Source: Cantharellus purpuraceus (lineage: Eukaryota; Basidiomycota; Agaricomycetes; Cantharellales; Hydnaceae). Taken from it: a DNA stretch of 64,000 nt. Both the position numbers and the translations under genes were made by a program. Below are positions 44,803-56,044 of this stretch, in pieces. Under the pieces are notes generated by a model. That model worked only from the letters and a program-made list of their open reading frames with translations. It was not told the origin of the DNA and made no database searches. Every line of letters starts with the position of its first letter. Within the stretch, counting starts at the first letter, position 1. Where the stretch lies: the NCBI GenBank assembly GCA_025174535.1, contig JALBUN010000023.1, positions 372,001 through 436,000 on the forward strand. Direction: 5' to 3'.

Positions 44803-46671
44803 TTAGCCATGTCCAGGCACGAAGGGGGCACGTGTTGTGCGTCCTCCATCAGTCGGATTTGAATACCCAACCCTAGGTGTCCCCACAACCATGCCTGCGG
44901 TACTACCAGAAGGGAAGAATCGATTCGACGGTGTCGCGGGTACAGCAAACCGACGATCTAGGGAGGCTGCATTGGAATTACTTCCAAGAGATCCATGCGA
45001 CACTAGTCGTGACGATATGGGTGTCGGCACGGCCATGGGGAAAGGTCGAGGTCGCAGTCCCTGCTGTGGACGAGATTGGCGGGGTGTGGCGGCTGAAGGG
45101 GGAGGGGCAGCGGGCTGTGTCTGCATGGGCAGCTGTGTCCGTCGCGCTAAAAAATTGTGAGTATATGCGTATTTATTGTGTGTGGCGAGGCGGTGAGTGA
45201 GTCTGCAACAGCGTACCGCTTTGCGGGGGGATCTGACCCGCTCGTCTAAATGGCGCGTGACCGTGGGTGCCTCCCTGTGGACGAGAAGGAGTCGGAGGTA
45301 GTGGCATTCGTTGCTGCTGCTGGTGCTGCTGGTGCGGATGTTGTTGCAAATGTTGTTGTTGTTGTTGCAGTTGTTGTAAATGCGGTTGCTGTTGCATGTG
45401 CTGACGGTGACCTTGTGCTAGCACCTGCGGCTGCTGTTGTCTGTCTTCTTGCTCTTGTTGTGTTCGTCGTTGCCCTTGCGGTTGCTGCTGATGGCGTAGG
45501 GGAGGTGCACGGAATGTCGTGCCTGGCGGCTGATAAGCGTACTGCCTGTGCAAAAAAATAAGTTGTAGCAGCATATATGCTTTTAAGCAGCCTGTAAAAT
45601 ACCCACTCGAACCGACTGGATCCTGGTCGATTCCTGGTCTGCTCACTCGAGTGACTATCGGCATTCATTCCGCCATGAAACACGGGTTGTTGGTGATCCG
45701 GAGGGAGTGTAAGCCGCGAGGGTCCAATCGGGGTAATGATTGGGCGTGGTGACGACGTACTTAGGGGAGATTTGAGATTATGAGTAAATAGAAGGTAAGT
45801 GTTATTCCACTTCCGCTAAGTAAGGGCGTACCGCTGATTTGGGTGGGGATCAACCAGTGGTCGTTTACCATTCACATTCCGAGTCTCGCCAGGTTGATAA
45901 GAAAGAGCCTGACTGACGGTTTCATGACGATCGGACCCGTAACGTATTCTCTGCTCAAAGGACTGGCCGGTGGTTCCATCAGTAGTACCTCTGAGCTCTG
46001 CAAGTTCTTGTTGAAGTTGCTCGACCTGGCTACAATAGACGACAATATTTCGTGGAACCACAGGTTTCATAAAGAACCATGTATAAAGAGTTTTCAGCAA
46101 GAACGAAGTACCTTCGTAAGGCTTTGTTCTCGGCTACGATGTCCTTGGTTTTATTTATAGTCGCGCGTTGTTGGGTGCACTTTCGCTTGTAGAAACGAAC
46201 CAAGGATGCCATAGTATCCTGCTGAGATTTGGCAGCGCCGGCAATTGTATCGAGACCATGCGGGACCGAACGGAACCAGTCGCACATGGGAGGTATCATC
46301 TGCTCCTCAGCTGAAAAGCCAGTACAACACACAGATAACATGACTCACATCCCGCTGTAGCGGAATAAGCTGTATTGCCGTAGCCCCGCATGCGGCACAG
46401 CTCTGATCCGCATCTAAATCATCGAACGGGTCATCCGGAACGTTTCTTCAGAGCTTTTCTTGTGGACAATGCGCACACACAATCACTCACGGAGGTGATT
46501 ATTGCATAATGTATGTCCACACTCTGTCAGCCAGAACGGAACGATTGGGGGCGCAGTGGGAGCGTTGTCGGGGTCTGTGACGAACGGAAGGTAACAGATC
46601 GCGCAGTGGACGAATTCCCAGTAATCAAAGTCGCGGACAGCAGGAGGATTTTTCCCAGATACAGTGGACAT
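44803..46671 (-). CDS. RING protein of the Zip3/HEI10/RNF212 type (meiotic crossover factor), probable
   Basis: The start at 46671 gives MSTVSGKNPPAVRDFDYWEF and then a RING-like finger: CAICYLPF ... LTECGHTLCNNHL ... QSCAACGATAIQLIPL. The short loop and the final C-x2-C followed by hydrophobic residues resemble HEI10/RNF212/Zip3, SUMO or ubiquitin ligases that mark crossover sites on meiotic chromosomes. After the finger come a helix (MCDWFRSVPHGLDTIAGAA), a coiled coil (MASLVRFYKRKCTQQRATINK; VEQLQQELAELRG), and a long disordered C-terminus very rich in Gln and His with Pro patches. The last exon encodes RFAVPATPSNRFFPSG and ends GHG, stop at 44803-44805. RING + coiled coil + disordered Ser/Pro/Gln tail is the HEI10 order. 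About eight exons; some borders unsettled. Another RING ligase cannot be excluded. Confidence 0.7.
45300..45500. repeat. Low-complexity Gln/His-coding tract in the RING gene
   Basis: Runs of TTG and TGC on the plus strand (around 45314-45495) encode poly-Gln interrupted by His, Leu and Pro on the minus strand. The tract holds several CAG/CAA runs of three to five codons, which would make its length variable between strains. Confidence 0.8.
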
Positions 46672-48181
46672 AACTACTGTCGTGAGCTTGGAGAATGGCA
46701 GTCCAACAGCAGGTGGTTCGGGACTGCTTAGTTGTAGGCTGAGTGCAGTTCTAGTGTGACAACGCGTGTGACATTCTGATGTTCTTGATATGTTCATCCT
46801 TCCTGCCTGCCTAAGAATCGAGTACGCACGCAAATAAACAATGTTTCATATATCTAGGCAAGTCAGCCAAAAGAATATCAATGCGAGTCGAAGAACAAAG
46901 GAGGCACAGACATTTCAGTTGAACAGTCCTGTGTGTTCGCAATAACTTCTACCACAGCGATTTTGTGGCCAGGATGTGACAGCATCACCATTATATGCCC
47001 ACGAGTGGTCCCCTTCTACAATCCCATGTCTAGTATATGGGCGGGCCTATGAAGTCTAAATGGTGCTGAGCCGAATGGGACACTCATAAGTAATACAGAA
47101 GGATAGCGGGGTCGCTGCCCTTTCTCAGGCACTGCTATATGTTGGGTTTGGTTATAGCCCTTCACAGTGTTCAACACGAAACAGCCTTGGCGAGGCCATG
47201 GGATGTGATTGGCGGTCCGTCTTTTAAGTTCTTTTCATTCTATCAAACTGACAGTTTACTGGATTGCATGGAATCAAACTATGTATGCCGTTTAGGTGCC
47301 ATTCTGTCAACGGAACATGGTGAATAGTGATTGATGTCTTACCGATATCCGGACTGGAACGCAAGTACACATGATGAATAGCAATCATGCGAACGACTGC
47401 CCTTCTCCAGGTGTCTCTTGTGCCTACTTGGTTGCTGTGAATCCTGTGATGCAGTGCTGTGGCCACGTGTGTTGTTATCCTAACCATTCCAATGGTCACC
47501 ATGGAGTGTTCTATCTTTGAGGAGTTTCCACCCATCGATGACGCAATCTGCATTCGCGTCAAATTGGAGGGCGCAAGGGACGTGGACTTCCCTCTGGCAG
47601 GGCCATGTATCAAGGACATCAGGGAAAGAAAAGCTCATGTTACGGTGTCCTGCGTGTACGACATCGTGGCGGTAGAGCTGTTGGACATGGCCCTTGCGCT
47701 TAGTAGTATATAAGGCTTGTGTCAGACTTGGGCTTTACATGAAAAATACGAACGGCACATCCGCCTAGTATAGTAACTCATACCGATCGGGCGGTAGTTA
47801 GTAGGGTTTCTTGGTATCATAAAGCTGTATAATTCCAGCTACTAATATAAATGTAGGGCTTTGGTGGGCACCAGACTTGCACTAGTGATTATGTTATGTG
47901 ACCATAGTGTGTAACCACCGTGTGTGACCAGTGTGAATGCTGTTGAGAATAAAGCGGGGTTTAGATCTATAAATCATTGAAGCTGGAGATCACACCCCTT
48001 TGGTGCAACACAACCGAATACAAAAGAACTTGAACAGACAGCGTAGGCCTTATTGGTCTCACTGCTTTGGCAATAGAAAAGGGATACAAGGCATTGTCGA
48101 GCGCGAATTGACGAGAGCAGTGTTAACATCCCACATATAAGCAAATCTTCCCCAGTGTCACGCATCTTCTCGACCTCTGAA
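46672..48181. other. Intergenic between divergent RING and JmjC genes, 1.5 kb
   Basis: Both promoters should be here. A plus-strand frame of 84 codons at 47459-47713 is hydrophobic at the start and moderately protein-like (FEEFPPIDDAICIRVKLEGA), but it lacks any recognisable domain. It is not called as a gene. Confidence 0.45.
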
Positions 48182-51100
48182 ATGCCGTTCGAGGAGAGGC
48201 GTGAAGCACTCATGACATCTATGAATGGCGTAGAGGAACACCTCATTCCTCTCACTTCGTCGCGAGGCACCGTGTTGGGCGCCATATCTGCTACTTCTTC
48301 ACTACCACCACCACCCTCAGCGGACCTTGTTCACTCTGCCAATAACATACCTTCCGGCTCACCGACTAATATAAGCCCAGCCACACCTGACCACTGGACA
48401 GTAGAGTCTCTCGTTGATAGCAGCAGCAACTTCAGCCATGTCCCACGTATTTCGGCTACCTTGCCTCCAACTGTCTTCCTGGCAGAGGTCCGCGAGCACG
48501 AGAAGACTGGCGTCCCGCTCGTAATTTATGACTGGCACCTGCTCCCCGGTTGGGACAATGAACTATTCAGCATGGAGGGCTTTGTGGGTGACCAAACTCA
48601 GAGTAAGTCTGGTCATTTAGAGCCCGTTCTAGTCAATCGCTGCTGGCTTCGTACCTTTTGCCATACAACTGATTGTCTGAATGCCATCGTAGTTGTCGAC
48701 GTGCGTGACATTCGCACATCGAGGGATATCAAAATGCCTCTGGGAGAGCTGGCGCACCATTATGAAGCACTCATGAAGCTTGATCAGCTTAAAGGTGTGC
48801 ATCCTCTCTTGAGCGGGTTCAAAGCTCATGGTCTTACCCTTGGAAGAGCCTTCATACTATGGTAAAGACATATCCTGCCCTGCAAAATGGGAAGATTGGC
48901 TCAGATTTAATTTACCTTCCCATTTTCACCCTTGTGGAGTAAATGACATGATCTCCTGCCTCCCTCTCAAGGTGTCTGTATTTTTCGCTATTTTGAATGT
49001 AGACTCACGCCCTGTATAGAATCGAGCGGAAACTTTAATGTGTTACATGGGTATCGGAGACACGTTCACACCGGCACACAAGGATCCGTGCGGGTCCTTT
49101 GGACACAATTTGATGTGTTACACCACGGACGGAGGTTCAGCGTTTTGGTTCATGTCTGCTACAGGCCCGCTGCAGAAGGACGTGCCTGCAGCCTATTTCC
49201 ATGACAAACTAGGTGTCGAACTCGATCTCGAGAACCACAGGGCGACTGTGGAAGAGTTCCGTGCAGCTCCCTTTCGTGTGTATGTAACGGAACAGCGTCT
49301 GGGCGACCTTGTCCTCGTACCACCACGCAGCTGTCATCAAGTGGTAAACAAAGGTGGCATCACTATCAAGATGAGCTGGAGCAGAATGGGCCTGGAGAGC
49401 TTTCAGTACTCTCTACGTGCCGAGCTGGCGTTATACCATAGGTATAGGTATTATTGATACCTTGGTATCTATATTAACATGTTTTCCAGGGTGTGCCGTC
49501 CAGAAACATACCGTGTGAAACAGACTGTGTTTTTCGCCGTCAAAGAGTATACCCAGCGTTTAATTGACATGAAACCTTCGGCCAGCGCTTTTTCTGAAGT
49601 AACGACTACCCTCACCCGTCTTCTATTCTTTCTGAACGGAATTCTCGTCGAAGAATGGTCGCCGGAGTATAAAACACTCCAGCACCTCTCTACCAGCAGA
49701 GCTCATGAGTTTCACTGTTGCGATTTTTGTGGCGCTGACATATTCCAATCATTTTTTGCTTGCTCCGAGTGTTCCGATGGCGATTATGGCTCGGAATTCA
49801 TATGTTGTCCAAGCTGTTACATTGAAGGTCGTTCATGTATTTGTGGCGCTAGGAGCATGGAGCCCCACCAGAGTTGGCCATTCGATGATCTGCTCGTTGA
49901 CCTGAATAACGCTGCGGACGCCTTAAACAAACATCGGTCTCCTGAGAAGCAAATCCCCCAATTCAGTAGCACCACTATGCAATCGTCATCTCACTTGCAG
50001 ACGTTTTATGCTGCATGCATGCTGCGGGATAGGATTTTACGACAGACTAACGTTTGTCTTTTTATAATCTACCTCCATGCTCAACATTGATGTTTGACTC
50101 ATAGAACCGCAATATTGTAGGTGCGCGATGCATAACCTGCTCTGAACACTCGCCATCGCAGTACACTGAGCCGTCGTTCGTCCTGCACTGTAGTGTATGC
50201 GACTCTGATCTGTGTTTCTTGCACATTCTGGAGATGTACAATGTTCACGTGGCTGAGGCACTGCTAGCATCTGCACAGGACGCGGACCCTGTTGCCTGGC
50301 ACACAATGCATACTTCGAACCCACGGACGAAACGCGGTGAGGAGCAATCCCTCGCAGAGTGTATGGCGTGGACGGCTGCAACATTCCAAATGTGTCGTCC
50401 ACTTGACCTCAAGCTTCGTGCCAAGAAAGGTTTTTATGATAAGCTGGAGCGAGGCGAGTTCCTCCCAGCTGTTCGGTCTGTCCAGGTGGGTATACTTCTG
50501 GTCTTAACTCGACAGAACTGCCTAACTGCATATCTTTTAGATGAGTTTTACGACTAAACAACGTTCCAAGGCTTGCACGTCTTCCCCAATTACTACTAGA
50601 AAACTCACCACAATTAACTCTAAAACCCCTCTAACAGTAAGAAAGTTTTGTACGAATAATTATCAATGCATTCAACCCCTTCTCCAGGAATTGTCTGACC
50701 TTCCATCCGAAAACATGACGGAGGACGAGAGTGACGATTCAGAGGACGACTCGGATGACGACTTTTTGCCTGTACGTCCTAAGCAAGCATCGCCAAAGAA
50801 ACGCGCCTCGGAACGTGCAGTCGAGCCAGGAGACCAAGTGCCTTTGGCTGTCGGCATCCGACCTAATCACTGCAGCATTCCTTATGTGTCCATGCCTCCT
50901 GGTGGCGAGAAGCGAATATTGGTTTCTGACTCAAATGTTTCATTCAAGCCTAGCAAGCGCGTGAAATTAACGAAAGTTGGACCGCCAAGACGAAAGGTCC
51001 CCAAATCATCGGAGGGACCGTCCCGTACCCACGAGTGCGCCCCTACAGGAAAGCGTGATGCTTCAACCTCTGCTGTGCCCTCAGTTTCTCCTACGCCCCG

Positions 51101-52800
51101 TAGCAGAACAATTGTTCCAGTTGGCTCACCGCTTACTGTCAAAGGAATGTCCAATAGTGTTCCTGAACGAGCCTTCGTTTCAGCGCAGGGGTCTAGGTCA
51201 CCTCGATACGGAAAACCGCCCCGCTCTGTCAAGTGCGAAGTTGCCCGGCCATCGCGAGTTGCATTGTCCAAAAGTGTGTCAAGCGTGTCTACCGTCGTCC
51301 CGGTTTCGTCTACGTCTTCGACCCGGGCGACAGCAGCCTCAATTAATACCCCTAGTCTAGATTCGATCAACCCAGCGTTGGCATTGACAAACCTGCAGAA
51401 GGAACAGGCCAGGAGCATAGAGCTGCAGGAGGTACAGGCTAGGAACACAGAGCTACAAAAACTTTACGAGAAGTCCCTGCTTTCAGAAAGCACGCTCAGG
51501 CTGCGGGTGGTGGCATTGACGGCGGACAATACTGACAGACGAGCGGCAGAGATGCGTGCCGATATCGCAAGGCTCACAAGGCAGCTTGCAGAAGTACGGG
51601 AAGAGAACGAGGCTTGTCAACAGCAAGAACAGGAGCACCTGCTCGAGATAAAACATCTCCGTCGTGAAAATGCTACGGTCATCGAAAAACTAGAAAGCAG
51701 TGACCGTCAGATTGCGAATTTGACGGAGCAATTACGGCGCAGTCAAGCAAGCAGTGCAGGAAGGGATTACAATTTTGGTGGGCGTGTCCACATGGCGGGT
51801 AATATGAACCGGTCAGCCTTCACGCAAGGTCCAACGTCATTCTCGAAGGACATACAATTGCAGCGAGTGGGACCTAGGACATCTTCGTATGACCCAGATG
51901 TAGAGACCCAATCGACGTCAAATGGAATATATCATCAACCGCACTCGGTATTTCACTTCTTTGTTTAAATGTGGCACCTATTTACTTTCATTCTAATCAG
52001 CGGCCTACGGTTTATCTACCTTGGCATGTCAGAGGGCGGGGGTCAGATCGACGTTTCATCGACCCCTCCCATAATGAACACCACGAGAGGTCATACGCTT
52101 TCAATGCAGCGCAATTGAGGCAGCATCGCGGACCCGAACGGCACTACATTGAGCATCATGGCTCTGAGAACGGACGAGGGGGACGTCAGCACGGACGGTA
52201 TAGTTTTGAGGATGTGTTACCGCGGCGAGGTCGACACGGCGGTTACCGGCGTGAAAACTATATCGCTGGGAGAGAAAGTGAGCACGATTCTCAATATGAG
52301 CGACCTGGTGGCGGCAAACTATCAAGAGACAAAAAACACGACATTGCCGTTCATTCTCGACGATCCTCTTCTCGTAAGCAAACCCGTGTGTTCCATGTGG
52401 GACTACTTGATTCACACATTCGATTCCGACATTTAGCTGTATTTCCCCGAGTATCCGGCCAGTCTAGTGAGGTAGAAGCCATTCCAGATCGTTTAGAAGT
52501 TGCGGGCTATAATGATCGCAGAATGCAATGGTCTAGTTTGGATGATGGTGCGACAAAATACGCCCGTACGTCACTCGACTCCGAGACCATAGTCGATAAT
52601 CAAAGCTCATGTCTTTGCAGGTTCAGGTTCTCCGCCACCCCGACAACACGACATGGACATATGTGAAGAGCATGGGCCTCGGTCTAAACAGAAAGATTAT
52701 CAGATTGAAATGTGGCCATCCTTGGAAGGTTACATGGAACACCAGCACCCTGAAGACGGAGAGCATTGAGCCTGACCGACATATTGAGGAGGATACTTAG
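48182..52800 (+). CDS. Large JmjC-domain protein with Cys-rich modules and coiled coil
   Basis: Roughly 1,300 residues in about ten exons. Start chosen at ATG 48182 (MPFEERREALMTSMNG). After a Ser/Pro-rich N-terminus, the JmjC fold includes KMPLGELAHHYEALM, YYGKDISCPAKWEDWL, and MCYMGIGDTFTPAHKDPCGS, with the iron-binding HxD (His-Lys-Asp). Then follow FWFMSATGPLQKD and PPRSCHQVVNKGG, carrying the distal His. The HxD...H triad is intact, so 2-oxoglutarate-dependent hydroxylase or histone demethylase activity is plausible. Two Cys-rich segments follow: CCDFCGADIFQSFFACSEC/CCPSCYIEGRSCICG and CITCSEH/CSVCDSDLCFLH, probable zinc modules. The remainder has an acidic stretch (DESDDSEDDSDDDF), basic Ser-rich regions, a coiled coil (LRREN, LTEQLRRSQ) and an Arg/Gly/His-rich tail. 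Splitting after the stop at 51968 into two genes is possible. Confidence 0.8.
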
Positions 52801-53153
52801 TGTGAGTCGTCTCTTATTGGAGAGCAGCCCAACGAAATAATTCCAGAAGCTGACGAGGACTCACGGGTTTGAATATGATATTTCGAGTCAATCGTGGCGC
52901 TACGGTAATGCTGTCAACGAGTTTCATGCCAATTTAAAGTACTACTTCCATAGTGTTATGAGATTTGGCTGACGGGTAGCACCTGAATTATTTACAAAAG
53001 CGCACACATATTCTTTGAGAAAGCACTTATCAGATAGTACACCCATGACTCCGAAGAATGAACTGAAAGCGGTTCAGCACTAAGCCGCGGAACCAGCTCA
53101 GGCGTCTATTTGCCTCTGCACCGGAGTAACAAGAACTTACAGGACAGAACACC

Positions 53154-54107
53154 ATGTCAGGAGCGCGCGAAAGCCCGTTTCCAACACGAATGGCACTGAC
53201 CACCACTAAACTGCGGCTCAAGGGCGCACAGACAGGCCATTCTCTGTTGGCGAAGAAGCGGGATGCACTAATGACGCGCTTTCGTGCTATTCTGCGTAAA
53301 GTCGATGAGGTGCTGTGTTTTTTTATCTCTAGATGTGTGATTTGGATGGTTTTGACTGATGATTTGGTATGCTTGCAGGCGAAAAGGAAGATGGGGAGAG
53401 TGATGCAGCTAGCGTCGTTTTCACTGGCTGAAGTGACGTATGCGACGGGAGATATATCATATTTGGTGCAGGAGCAGGCTAAGACCGCCACGTTCAAGGT
53501 CAAGGCGAAGCAGGACAATGTGTCTGGTGTCTTGATACCCGCATTTGAGGTGGATAGGATTGCTGGCAACGGTAAGAGCCGGTAGTGGGGAGAGTAGGAC
53601 TCGTAGTAACTTATGCTTCAATAATCTTATAGACTTCAATCTGACGGGTCTTGGACGTGGTGGGCAACAAGTGTTGCGCTCGAAGGAGGTATATGCGAAG
53701 GCTGTGGAGACACTTGTGGAACTTGCGTCGCTACAGACGGCATTCACGATTCTCGATGAGGTTATTCGCGCGACTAACCGACGTGTCAATGCCATTGAGC
53801 ATGTCATCATTCCCAAGCTCGACAATACAATCAAGTATATTATTTCAGAGCTAGACGAAATGGATAGGGAAGAGTTTTTCAGGTGGGCTGGTTGTTTGAA
53901 TCATGACGCCGGGACATAATCACGTCCAAAATTACCAGACTGAAAAAGGTGCAAGGAAAGAAGAGACGAGATGCAGCAGTGGCGGAGGCGAAACGTCTGG
54001 CGGAACGCGAGTCGCAAGGAGAACCACCAGTGGCTTACGAGATGGCAGAAGAGGAAGGAGGTGGAGGCGACTTGCTAAGCAGTAAAGACGAGGACGTGAT
54101 TTTCTGA
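53154..54107 (+). CDS. VMA8: V-type ATPase subunit D
   Basis: Central-stalk subunit of the vacuolar proton pump, about 250 residues in four exons. It starts [20 protein letters not shown] and continues [20 protein letters not shown], the most conserved segment of the family. Exon 2 gives [18 protein letters not shown], exon 3 [20 protein letters not shown], and then [20 protein letters not shown]; the last exon is basic then acidic ([12 protein letters not shown] ... DEDVIF) with TGA at 54105-54107. Antiparallel helices flanking a short hairpin are expected from this pattern. The gene converges on RPL26, with about 190 bp between the stops. Confidence 0.96.
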
Positions 54108-54301
54108 TTTCTTGAGGCATTTCATCAGCTTTCACTCTGTACCGCCCATGCATGTTTATGCTACACTACTCAAATATGGTAATAATGCTTTCATGACTTT
54201 TGGCGTGCATTGCGTCATATCATGTGCGTATGAGAGAAAACGCATAGATACATGGTGGTTTTTGGTCAACGAGTGGAAATAAAGCTCGTAATGGAAAGCA
54301 A

Positions 54302-55053
54302 TCACTAAGAGTGCCCTGTCAGACCTGGCGGGTGGAAAGGATGGAAAGTAACGTACATCAACCATCTCAACATCGCCATCACCCCGCTTGGCCGACGGTT
54401 GTTTCTTGCGGTCTTTCCTCTCCAAAATTGCACGCCTTAACGCAGACAATTTCATCAGCACCTATGGAACTACAGTTATTAGCAGGGCTCACCTGTCCTT
54501 GTCAAGCTTGAGCGATGTGATGACGACATTGCTCGGGTGAATACCAATAGGAGCGCTTGCACCATTGACTTTGTCACGTTGTACTCTGTCAACGTGGATG
54601 ACCCATTTCTTGCGGTACACTTGCGTGACCTTGCCATCCCGTCCAGCATGCTTGCCCCTCACAATGCGCACCTCATCATCCTTGCGAACAGGGATCGATC
54701 GACACTGACAACGCAAATGCAAGCGCATCAACACTTGTATCATCAGAGGTTAAGTGCAGCCTGACATTGTATTTGCCACGGAGCTCCTTCGAGAGGGCAG
54801 AAGACATGATTTTGCGGCGGACAGAAGAGGGAGCATCAAAGTGGAGCTTCCGGCTCTTGCGCCGTGACGAGGCGAGGTCTAACAGCGAGCAAAACGAATT
54901 AGCACCCCAATACGAAACCGTCATCTGATAAGTCGCATGTGCATCCACCGCATTTTTGTATAGATATTGGCGGGCATTTCGCGAGCAGCACAGCAGAAAG
55001 TAGATACCACGGCAGAGACTGAGAAGAGGCTTACCTGGGTTGAGTTTTGCCAT
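54302..55053 (-). CDS. RPL26: 60S ribosomal protein L26 (uL24)
   Basis: About 140 residues in five exons. MAKLNP (start 55053) is followed, after a 165-nt intron, by [20 protein letters not shown] and [20 protein letters not shown]. The KOW motif is [20 protein letters not shown], then [20 protein letters not shown] and VGIHPSNV-like [11 protein letters not shown], and a basic tail ([18 protein letters not shown]). The final exon ends VEMVD; a GTACGT donor there and a CTCTTAG acceptor place TGA at 54302-54304 directly after the junction. An early intron after a short first exon is usual for fungal ribosomal protein genes. The 3' end is the only uncertain point. Confidence 0.94.
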
Positions 55054-56044
55054 CGAGGACGTTGGCGTCGGTGAGTCTTGAGGTTTTGCGGATGAGCGGG
55101 AAATGCCGAGGGACCCAGTTACTTGGCCACTTCCGCACAACTGTTTATATAATTATCTAAGATACGGCTATTGGTAACTCCAAAAATAGAAATAAGTTTT
55201 TGGGTGTTCAACTTTACCTAGAGTATCATGTGCCTTCATATACGAAAAGTTCTATAGATAGATTTTTCCAAGTGATGCACTGGTATGCGTCCCGGACGCA
55301 CACGTGCAACCAGCCGTGTATGGGACATGCTAAGTCGCGCATAATCTGCCCAGGATGCTGCAATTCTCTCGTGTTATTTTATTAGCGCTTCTTACATCTC
55401 CTCCCTCTCTTCCTTGCTCCCTTCTGGAGATCCTAGAGCCACTATTCCATCTCAATAACGGTATGGGCCATTTGGGTGACTATGGGGATGCTCGCCCCTT
55501 CAGCGGCGCCCTGTGCTCCTGTGGGTTGCTTAAGGATATAAACCACTGCAGGCATAGTGCGGAAAAGGATGCCAGTTGTTGTCAGCACTGTTACATCTAT
55601 TTCCATGCATTTGCCCGTATTGTATCCTTTTAGCTTTACTGGAGAAGTCTGAATGCTTGCTGAGGATGAAGCACATATCATGTAACTCATGTCAGAAACA
55701 GGCACAAACTAGCAATACATGCTTCTAGAAGGACTATCACTGAGGAGGAGCATGGCGTAGCTTCTCAGAAAGCATTCATGTCAAGTTCCGTAGATTGTTA
55801 AATAAAACTTGCGAATATAATCGGTAATAAATCAAACCATGGAGTAGTTGGGACAATCACATCAAGGTGTCTCAACATTGCAAGTGAAGTTGATGTATGA
55901 TCCAAAAATCCTTGTTGACACCACTGATAGTCATGAATAGCGTTGTTCTTGTTGATTTATACTGCGAAGGTGCGTGTATATACTTATATGTTCTTGGCAT
56001 GCATGATGGATGTCGTATAGCTAGTCCTGGGTATGCATAGGCAC
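55054..56044. other. Intergenic, about 1 kb, with one doubtful small frame
   Basis: Contains the promoter of RPL26 on the left and the 3' flank of NMT on the right. A 92-codon plus-strand frame at 55355-55633 begins with a signal-peptide-like stretch (MLQFSRVILLALLTSPPSLP) and has eight Cys. An overlapping minus-strand frame (55442-55705) is of similar length, so neither is called with confidence. Confidence 0.4.

Noticed and set aside
47459..47713. 84-codon plus-strand frame upstream of the JmjC gene
   Set aside because: Somewhat protein-like, but single, short and without recognisable features.
50882..51448. 188-codon minus-strand frame
   Set aside because: Antisense to the basic/Ser-rich part of the JmjC gene; no independent support.
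52101..52415. 104-codon minus-strand frame
   Set aside because: Shadow of the RG/RH-rich tail exon of the JmjC gene on the plus strand.
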